Source: JACVRM01 sp963817375 (GTDB lineage: Bacteria > Actinomycetota > Thermoleophilia > Gaiellales > Gaiellaceae). From it: a stretch of 64,000 nt of DNA. A program made the position numbers and the translations under genes. Below, piece by piece: positions 59,004 to 64,000 of this stretch. Positions within the stretch are counted from its first letter, which is position 1; each line of letters begins with the position of its first letter. The stretch spans positions 186,001 to 250,000 of the forward strand of contig CAWFOB010000004.1 in assembly GCA_963817375.1 (NCBI GenBank). The letters are read 5' to 3'. A model generated the notes under the pieces. It saw nothing but the letters and a program-made list of their open reading frames with translations. It ran no database searches and was not told where the DNA came from.

Positions 59004-60042
59004 TCGCGGGCGGGCTGGGCGACCGGGCGGGGCTTCCCGTCCCAATCGGGCTCCGGCGGCGGCGCGACCTGGAAGCAGCGGTCGCGCACGATCGCCAGTG
59101 CGTCCTCGTAGCGCAGGGAGCGAGTCTCGGCCAGGAACGACGGGGTCAGCAGCAGCCGGTGCCCGAGCACGGGCAGGAACAGGCGCTCGACGTCCTGCGC
59201 CGTCACGTAGTCGCGGCCGTGCAGCAGCGACCAGGCGCGCGCCGTCCGGTCGAGCGCGAGGCTGCCGCGCACCGACGCGCCGAGCTCGACGCCCTCGAGC
59301 CTCGCGAGTCGCGCGCACGAGCCGGACGATCCAGCGCTCGAGCAGCTCGTCGACGTAGACGTCCTCGACAGCGCGCTGGAGCTCGCGCACCTCCTCCGCC
59401 GACACCGCTGTGTGCAGATCGTCCAGCGGATGGCCGTGCCGCTGCTCGCGCATGATCACGAGCTCCTGGTCCTCGTCCGGGTAGCCGAGCGCGATCTTCA
59501 GGAAGAAGCGGTCGAGCTGCGCCTCCGGCAGCGGGAACGTGCCCTCCTGCTCGATCGGGTTCTCGGTCGCGATCAGCAGGAACGGGTCGGGCAGCGCCCG
59601 CGTGACCCCGTCGACCGTCACCGTCCGCTCGGCCATCGCCTCGAGCAGCGCCGACTGCGTCTTCGGCATCGCCCGGTTGATCTCGTCGACCAGCACGATG
59701 TTGGCGAAGATCGGCCCCGGGCGGAACTCGAACTCCCGCGTCTGCTGGTTGTAGACCGAGAGGCCGGTGACGTCGGTCGGCTGCAGGTCGGGCGTGCACT
59801 GGATGCGCTGCGAGACGGCGCCCTGGATGCTGCCCGGCGATCGCGCGGGCAAGGACGGTCTTGGCCGTCCCCGGCACGTCCTCGAACAGGACGTGCCCGC
59901 CGCAGGCCAGCGCGGCGAGGACCATGCGGATCTCCTCGCGCTTGCCGTGCACGACCGTCTCGGTATTCGCAAGCAACCGCCCGGCGATCTCGGTGGCGCG
60001 CGCGAAGGCGGGGTCGGCGGGCTCGGTCTGCGGCGCGCTCAC
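59000..60042 (-). CDS. MoxR-family AAA+ ATPase (two frameshifts)
   Basis: About 347 residues. Helical start (EIAGRLLANTETVVHGKRE), Walker A VLFEDVPGTAKTVLARAIAG, RIQCTPDLQPTDVTGLSVYN, Walker B FANIVLVDEINRAMPKTQSA, sensor 1 PFLLIATENPIEQEGTFPLP and sensor 2 LGASVRGSLALDRTARAWSL. The frame changes near 59830 (after RAIAG) and near 59300 (after ATRE); dropping one G in each restores the family sequence. First gene of a run that includes DUF58 and two VWA proteins; MoxR ATPases act as chaperones for metal or complex insertion, which suits the downstream quinoprotein and copper genes. Confidence 0.9.
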
Positions 60043-60091
60043 GGCGAGATCGTATGGATCGTGAACAAGCTTGTGGTATCTGTTTGCCGCC

Positions 60092-60997
60092 GTGAGGGCC
60101 GGGGTCAGATGGATTGCTGTTGTTGCCGTGCTGGCGACAGGCGTGTTCGTGGCGCTGCAGGCGACGGCGCCTGCCGCGACGGCGGCGCCGCGCTGGCTCG
60201 TCTTCGCGGCGCGCCTCGGGGCGACCGACCAGCCGCAGCTCTACCGGATCCAGACCGACGGCAAGGGCCTGCAGAAGATCACAACCGGGACGACCGCGGC
60301 GACCCAGCCGGCGTTCTCGCCGAACGGGCAGCAGATCGCGTTCTCGCGGCTCGGCTCCGGCATCTACAGGATGAACCTCGACGGCAGCGGCCTCAAGCGG
60401 CTCACGCGCAACGGCCGCGACGGCTACCCGGGCTGGTCGCCGAACGGCAAGCAGATCGCCTTCACGCGCATTGTCGGGAAAGACTGGGGCCTCTTCGTGA
60501 TGAACGCCTCCGGTGGCGCAGTCCGCCACCTGCGCCTTGCACCCTCCGCCGGTCGCCCGACGTGGGCGGCCGACGGGAAGTCGATCTTCATGCCCTCCGG
60601 CGGCGCCATGATCCGGGTCGATCCACGGACCGGCCGTGCCGTCAAGCGGTATTCGGCAAGGCTCGACCTCGCCGTCTCGCAGGGCGCGACGGTGGCGCCC
60701 GACGGGACGAACTTCGCGTTCATCGGGTCACGCCCGGCGAACGGACCGGAGGACTGCGGCGAGTCCCCGTGCCCGCAGTTCGCCCTGTACGGCGCCTCGG
60801 CCAAGACCGGCCACCGGGTCACGATCGCGAATGACGCCGGCCCGGCGGGGTTCTCGCCGGACGGCAGGACCATCGTCTACGTCGCGAAGTTCAAGCTCGT
60901 CTTCGACGTGGTGAAGACCGGCAAGAAGACGACACTCGACTTCGGCGATACGCCGATCGCGCAGGGCGACGCGGCGCCGGCGTGGCAGCCTCGCTGA
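60092..60997 (+). CDS. TolB-like WD40-type (PD40) beta-propeller, probably exported
   Basis: About 301 residues. Signal/anchor helix (WIAVVAVLATGVFVALQATA), then PD40 repeats: IQTDGKGLQKITTGTTAATQ PAFSPNGQQIAFSR, MNLDGSGLKRLTRNGRDGYP GWSPNGKQIAF-type and GAPAGFSPDGRTIVYVAKFK-like end. The pattern FSPNG-x-IAF repeated four to five times defines TolB-type propellers. No TolB N-terminal domain, so a Tol role is doubtful. Divergent from moxR. GTG 60092 is chosen because it precedes the helix; TTG 60071 is also in frame. Confidence 0.75.
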   Translation: MRAGVRWIAVVAVLATGVFVALQATAPAATAAPRWLVFAARLGATDQPQLYRIQTDGKGLQKITTGTTAATQPAFSPNGQQIAFSRLGSGIYRMNLDGSGLKRLTRNGRDGYPGWSPNGKQIAFTRIVGKDWGLFVMNASGGAVRHLRLAPSAGRPTWAADGKSIFMPSGGAMIRVDPRTGRAVKRYSARLDLAVSQGATVAPDGTNFAFIGSRPANGPEDCGESPCPQFALYGASAKTGHRVTIANDAGPAGFSPDGRTIVYVAKFKLVFDVVKTGKKTTLDFGDTPIAQGDAAPAWQPR

Positions 60998-61033
60998 CCG
61001 AGCCAAACGACCTCGCTGACCGAGCCAAACGAC
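60990..61033 (+). repeat. Exact 22-bp tandem duplication at the end of the TolB-like gene
   Basis: The 22-base unit beginning CTCGCTGACCGAGCC occurs twice without spacing (60990-61011 and 61012-61033). The first copy contains the stop codon of the TolB-like gene. Recent slip or an artefact. Confidence 0.75.
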
Positions 61034-61040
61034 CCTGTTA

Positions 61041-61448
61041 CTACTTGATGGTGAAGGTGCCCTTGAAGCCGGGCTTCTTGCGATCGGCCGGAAGCGTCCC
61101 GTAGTAGGGAACGCCCCCGCGGTAGTCGAGGAAGAGGAGCAGGATCTTCTGCTGCTCCGGCTTGAGCGCCGCATGGAACCCGGTCTGGACGCCGCTGCGC
61201 TTCTGCGTCTTGCCGAACAGGATGCTGTGCGTCTCCTTGCCGGTGTTGACGAGCGTGAACCGCGCATACACGCCGCGGAACGCCGATTTCGGGCTCATCA
61301 CAATCGCCTTGTCGGTGACCCGCACCCGGATATCCACCACCGGCGGTGGAGCCGTCGTCTGGGGGCCCGTGGCGGCGTAGGCGCCGAGCGCGACCGTCCC
61401 GGCGGCGGCGGCGGAACCCAGTGACAATGCGACGAACCGCCTGCTCAC
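61041..61448 (-). CDS. Small exported protein, cupredoxin-like in outline
   Basis: 135 residues. Tat-like or Sec signal (SRRFVALSLGSAAAAGTVAL), then beta-rich sequence IRVRVTDKAIVMSPKSAFRG, FTLVNTGKETHSILFGKTQ and YYGTLPADRKKPGFKGTFTI. The layout (THSILFG, then a C-terminal GFKGTF) resembles plastocyanin-like proteins, but the copper Cys is missing, so it is not a type 1 copper site. Function unknown. GTG start; divergent from the next gene by only 23 bases. Confidence 0.6.
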   Translation of the reverse strand: MSRRFVALSLGSAAAAGTVALGAYAATGPQTTAPPPVVDIRVRVTDKAIVMSPKSAFRGVYARFTLVNTGKETHSILFGKTQKRSGVQTGFHAALKPEQQKILLLFLDYRGGVPYYGTLPADRKKPGFKGTFTIK

Positions 61449-61471
61449 GGGCGCTAGCGTAGCAACGGTCT

Positions 61472-62935
61472 GTGAGCCTAGACAGGCAAACGCGGGTGCG
61501 TTTCGGCGTCCTCGCAGTCGCACTCGCCGTTGCCCTCGCCGGATGCGGCGGCAACGGCAAAACGGGAACCTGGCCGCTTCCGAACGGGGATTTGGCGGGC
61601 ACCCGGGCGGCCACGGCATCGTCAATCGACAGCGGCAACGTCGCCACGCTGCGGCCGCTCTGGCGGTTCGCTCTCCGTGCGCAGACGCGGTACTCCGGCG
61701 CGTTCGCGTCTACGCCCGTTGCCGACCCCGACACCGTCTACATCCAGGACCTGAAGAGCAACGTCTTCGCGCTGGCTCGGAGCGACGGGACCGTGCGGTG
61801 GACGCATCCGTTCGACGCGGCGAGCGACGGCCCGAACGGCCTCGCCGTCGCCGACGGCCGCGTCTACGGCGCGACGGACTCGGACGCGTTCGCGCTCGAC
61901 GCCGGCAACGGCCATACGCTCTGGCGGCGGCATCTGACGAGCGCGACCGAGCAGTTCGTCGACGTCGCGCCGATCGCCTGGGAAGGGCTCGTCTTCACGG
62001 CGACGACGGGCTATCCGCCCGGCGGGCGCGGGAAGATCTATGCACTCGACGCTACGACCGGGGCGATCCGGTGGCGGTTCAACACCGTCGAAGACCCGTG
62101 GGAGCACCCGCTCGTGGCCGGCGGCGGCGGGGTCTGGCAGCCCATGTCGATCGACGACGCCGGGCGCCTCCACGCCGGCACGGCGAACCCGGCGCCCTGG
62201 GGCGGGACGACGCAGTACCCGAACGGGGCCGCCTTCCCGGGGCCCGTGCCGTTCACCGATTCGCTCGTCGTGCTCGACGCCCGGACGGGCCTTCCGCTCT
62301 GGGGCGACCAGGTCACGCCGCACGACATCCGCGACTACGACTTCGAGGCGACTCCCATCCTCCTGGGCGCTCGCATCGTCGGGGCCGGCAAGGCCGGGCG
62401 CGTGATCGCCTGGGACGCCAGGACGCATGCGCGCGTCTGGGAAAGCCGCGTCGGCGTGCACCGCAACGACGCCGGGCCGCTCCCACGACACGACGTCCCG
62501 ATCTGCCCGGGCCTGCTCGGCGGGGTCGAGACGCCGATGGCCGCGGCCGACGGCCGCGTCTTCGTCCCCGTCGTCGACCTCTGCGCGCGCGGGAGTGCCA
62601 CGACGGCCCAGTCGCTGGACACGGTCGACCCGACGAGAGCACACGGCGAGCTCGTCGCGCTCGACGCCCACACCGGGACGCGGGTCTGGACGCGCCGGTT
62701 CCCGTCGGCCCTCTTCGGCTGCGCGACCGTCGCCAACGACGTCGTCTTCGCGCCGACCTACGACGGCCGGCTCTACGCGCTGGCGGCGGGCGACGGGCGG
62801 ACGCTCTGGACCACGCGCCTGCGCGCGCGCGTGAACTCGTGCCCTGCCGTGGCCGGTGACCTGCTGCTCGCCGGTGCGGGCGTGCCGCGGCCGGGCTCAG
62901 TGCCCGAGCTGGTCGCGTTCAGCCCGAGCGGCTAG
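61472..62935 (+). CDS. Lipoprotein with PQQ-type beta-propeller (quinoprotein-like)
   Basis: 487 residues. Lipoprotein signal GVLAVALAVALAGC with Cys near residue 25. Blades of PQQ type: WPLPNGDLAGTRAATASSID (typical N-terminal blade), VFALARSDGTVRWTHPFDAA, IYALDATTGAIRWRFNTVED, LVVLDARTGLPLWGDQVTPH, VIAWDARTHARVWESRV and LYALAAGDGRTLWTTRL. AGTANPAPWGG keeps the Asn at the metal position and RDYDFEATPIL the Asp, unlike the quinoprotein at 52114-54906. May be an active alcohol or polyol dehydrogenase attached to the membrane. The stop overlaps the stop region of the next (converging) gene. Confidence 0.82.
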   Translation: MSLDRQTRVRFGVLAVALAVALAGCGGNGKTGTWPLPNGDLAGTRAATASSIDSGNVATLRPLWRFALRAQTRYSGAFASTPVADPDTVYIQDLKSNVFALARSDGTVRWTHPFDAASDGPNGLAVADGRVYGATDSDAFALDAGNGHTLWRRHLTSATEQFVDVAPIAWEGLVFTATTGYPPGGRGKIYALDATTGAIRWRFNTVEDPWEHPLVAGGGGVWQPMSIDDAGRLHAGTANPAPWGGTTQYPNGAAFPGPVPFTDSLVVLDARTGLPLWGDQVTPHDIRDYDFEATPILLGARIVGAGKAGRVIAWDARTHARVWESRVGVHRNDAGPLPRHDVPICPGLLGGVETPMAAADGRVFVPVVDLCARGSATTAQSLDTVDPTRAHGELVALDAHTGTRVWTRRFPSALFGCATVANDVVFAPTYDGRLYALAAGDGRTLWTTRLRARVNSCPAVAGDLLLAGAGVPRPGSVPELVAFSPSG

Positions 62936-63438
62936 CGGTGCCAGACGACCGGGACGACCTTCGAGACCGCGATCTGCTTGCCATCGAGGCTGCGCAGCGT
63001 TGCGCGGTACTTGAACGTCCCGAAGTTGTCGCCCGTGACCAGGTTCGAGAGCTCGGTGCCGACGATCTTCTTGTCGCCCGCGGCGACGAGACCCCAGCCC
63101 GGGCTCTCCGGCCGCTTCTGCGCCTTCTTGACCGGGCTCTGCTCGATCTTCAGCAGCGTGCCGGGTTTGTCGAGCGCCGTGTCCGATTCGCACGCTGCGC
63201 GGGGGGCCAGCGCCGTGTTGTACGTCGCACAGACGTAGAACACGCTGAGCTGGGCCTTGCGCAGCCTCAGCGAGAGCCGCTTCGTCCAGGGGCCGCCTCG
63301 CGACTTGACCCAGATCTGGACGTTGTCCGCCGTGCGGGCCGCCGGCGCGCTCGAGACGGCCGGGCGCGACGACGCAAACGCCGTGCCGGCGGCGAGCGCC
63401 AGAGCGGCAATGAGGGCAAGCAGCGGCACGCGAAGCAC
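62932..63438 (-). CDS. Secreted protein of unknown function
   Basis: 168 residues. Signal peptide LRVPLLALIAALALAAGTAF, then a beta-rich domain with two Cys (SVFYVCATYNTALAPRAACE) likely bonded and repeated hydrophobic/polar alternation (VQIWVKSRGGPWTKRLSLRL; FGTFKYRATLRSLDGKQIAV). No recognised family. Converges with the lipoprotein gene. Confidence 0.55.
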   Translation of the reverse strand: MLRVPLLALIAALALAAGTAFASSRPAVSSAPAARTADNVQIWVKSRGGPWTKRLSLRLRKAQLSVFYVCATYNTALAPRAACESDTALDKPGTLLKIEQSPVKKAQKRPESPGWGLVAAGDKKIVGTELSNLVTGDNFGTFKYRATLRSLDGKQIAVSKVVPVVWHR

Positions 63439-63498
63439 GGCCGGAGTCTAGTCACGGTCCGGGTGATATGCACAAGCCCTGTTCATCAGAAAAAAACA

Positions 63499-63528
63499 TT
63501 GAAAACACAAAGGCTTTACGAGTACTCT
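63499..63528 (+). promoter_or_regulatory. Probable promoter of the last gene
   Basis: TTGAAA (63499-63504), 18-base spacer and TACTCT (63523-63528), within a locally A-rich stretch (63487-63511), followed by 27 bases to the ATG. The same -10 hexamer as gltB. Confidence 0.6.
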
Positions 63529-63555
63529 GGCGCCCGTCAACCCATGGAGGTGTGC

Positions 63556-64000
63556 ATGCGCGGGGTCGTACTAGCTGGAGTCACGGCAATCGTGGCGGTG
63601 GGCGTGTGGGCCACCGCGGCGACGGCCGCGACGGGCAGCAAGATGGCGATCACCCCATCGCCCGCCTATACGGCAGACCAGCTCGCGGCCGATCCGGCCA
63701 ACGACTGGCTCAGCAATATGGGCAACCTGGCCGGCACGAGGCACTCGTCGCTGACGCAGATCACCCCGGCCAACGTCGGGACGCTGAAGCTGGCCTGGAA
63801 GATCAACCTGGGCACCTGTCCGACGAAGAACGCGACCTGCGGGTCGAACGAGGCGAACGCCGCGGTCGCGAACGGCGTCTACTACATCCAGACGCCGAAG
63901 AGCGACGTGTTCGCGCTCGACGCCACGACCGGGGCGCAGCTCTGGCACTGGACGCCGACGTACGACCCAGCGTTCAACGTGGGCACCGGCGGTCGGCAGC
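63556..64000 (+). CDS. PQQ-dependent dehydrogenase-like protein (N-terminal 148 residues; runs off the window)
   Basis: Signal peptide (VVLAGVTAIVAVGVWATAAT), then the start of a PQQ propeller: DWLSNMGNLAGTRHSSLTQI, ANVGTLKLAWKINLGTC and GVYYIQTPKSDVFALDATTG, as in PQQ alcohol dehydrogenases. A Cys pair (GTCPTKNATCGS) may be structural. ATG at 63556 is preferred because GGAGGTG lies directly upstream; ATG 63544 is in frame too. The remaining part is outside the window. Confidence 0.88.
   Translation, partial: MRGVVLAGVTAIVAVGVWATAATAATGSKMAITPSPAYTADQLAADPANDWLSNMGNLAGTRHSSLTQITPANVGTLKLAWKINLGTCPTKNATCGSNEANAAVANGVYYIQTPKSDVFALDATTGAQLWHWTPTYDPAFNVGTGGRQ

Overview
The window is about 70% G+C, with dense short-gap operons and GTG/TTG starts. 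Its content (ilvBNCD with leuA, leaderless-looking leader ORFs, a Tad pilus locus with TadE/TadG-like proteins, DUF192, MoxR-VWA, CopCD) fits a high-GC Gram-positive. My best guess is a deep-branching Actinomycetota such as Thermoleophilia (Gaiellales/Solirubrobacterales-like). That placement is inference from gene style only. No rRNA, prophage, insertion sequence or CRISPR is visible.

Layout. 1-6.7 kb (minus): a branched-chain amino acid operon, leuA, a degenerate leuB-like gene, ilvB, ilvN, ilvC, ilvD, preceded by a leader peptide rich in Leu/Ile/Val. 6.7-11.6 kb (plus): gltB behind its own leader ORF and hairpin, then an HxlR-type regulator. 11.6-13.6 kb (minus): thrC, with a leader ORF and hairpin that match those of gltB, and a response regulator behind an attenuator-like terminator. 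13.7-19.4 kb: PEP carboxylase (many frameshifts), a beta-carbonic anhydrase facing it, and a polar amino acid ABC transporter (many frameshifts). 19.4-22.6 kb (minus): a secreted protein and a seven-repeat surface protein. 22.9-34.6 kb (plus): a histidine kinase and NarL-type regulator, then a Tad/Flp pilus cluster (receiver-like protein, prepilin peptidase, Flp pilin, TadE, CpaB, TadZ, TadA, a VWA-TadB fusion, TadC, a VWA-TadG) and DUF192. 34.7-37.8 kb: isocitrate dehydrogenase and, divergently, isocitrate dehydrogenase kinase/phosphatase (AceK). 37.8-46.9 kb: an S53 peptidase, a ferric-reductase-type oxidoreductase, tRNA-Arg(CCT), FKBP, hemerythrin, and DUF779 with aldehyde dehydrogenase. 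47-49.5 kb (minus): asnA translationally coupled to a tryptophanase-family lyase. 49.7-60 kb (minus): one tightly packed run, moxR, DUF58, a membrane protein, VWA, a TPR-like protein, VWA, then a quinoprotein, CopCD and a cupredoxin. 60-64 kb: secreted beta-propellers, ending in a partial quinoprotein.

Most interesting signal. Three amino-acid biosynthesis units (leuA-ilv, gltB, thrC) each start with a short ORF whose ATG lies within a few bases of the expected transcription start of a recognisable promoter, and whose TAG stop lies inside a hairpin. The gltB and thrC leaders share an identical 13-nt stretch carrying the stop codon. This looks like a family of leaderless leader-peptide attenuators.

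Caution on sequence quality. ilvC, ilvN, gltB, ppc, the ABC transporter, tadZ, tadA, VWA-tadB and moxR all carry frameshifts that break otherwise well-conserved proteins. Most can be repaired by removing one G or C. Sequence error is the simplest explanation, and the genes are annotated as intact reading frames with frameshifts noted.
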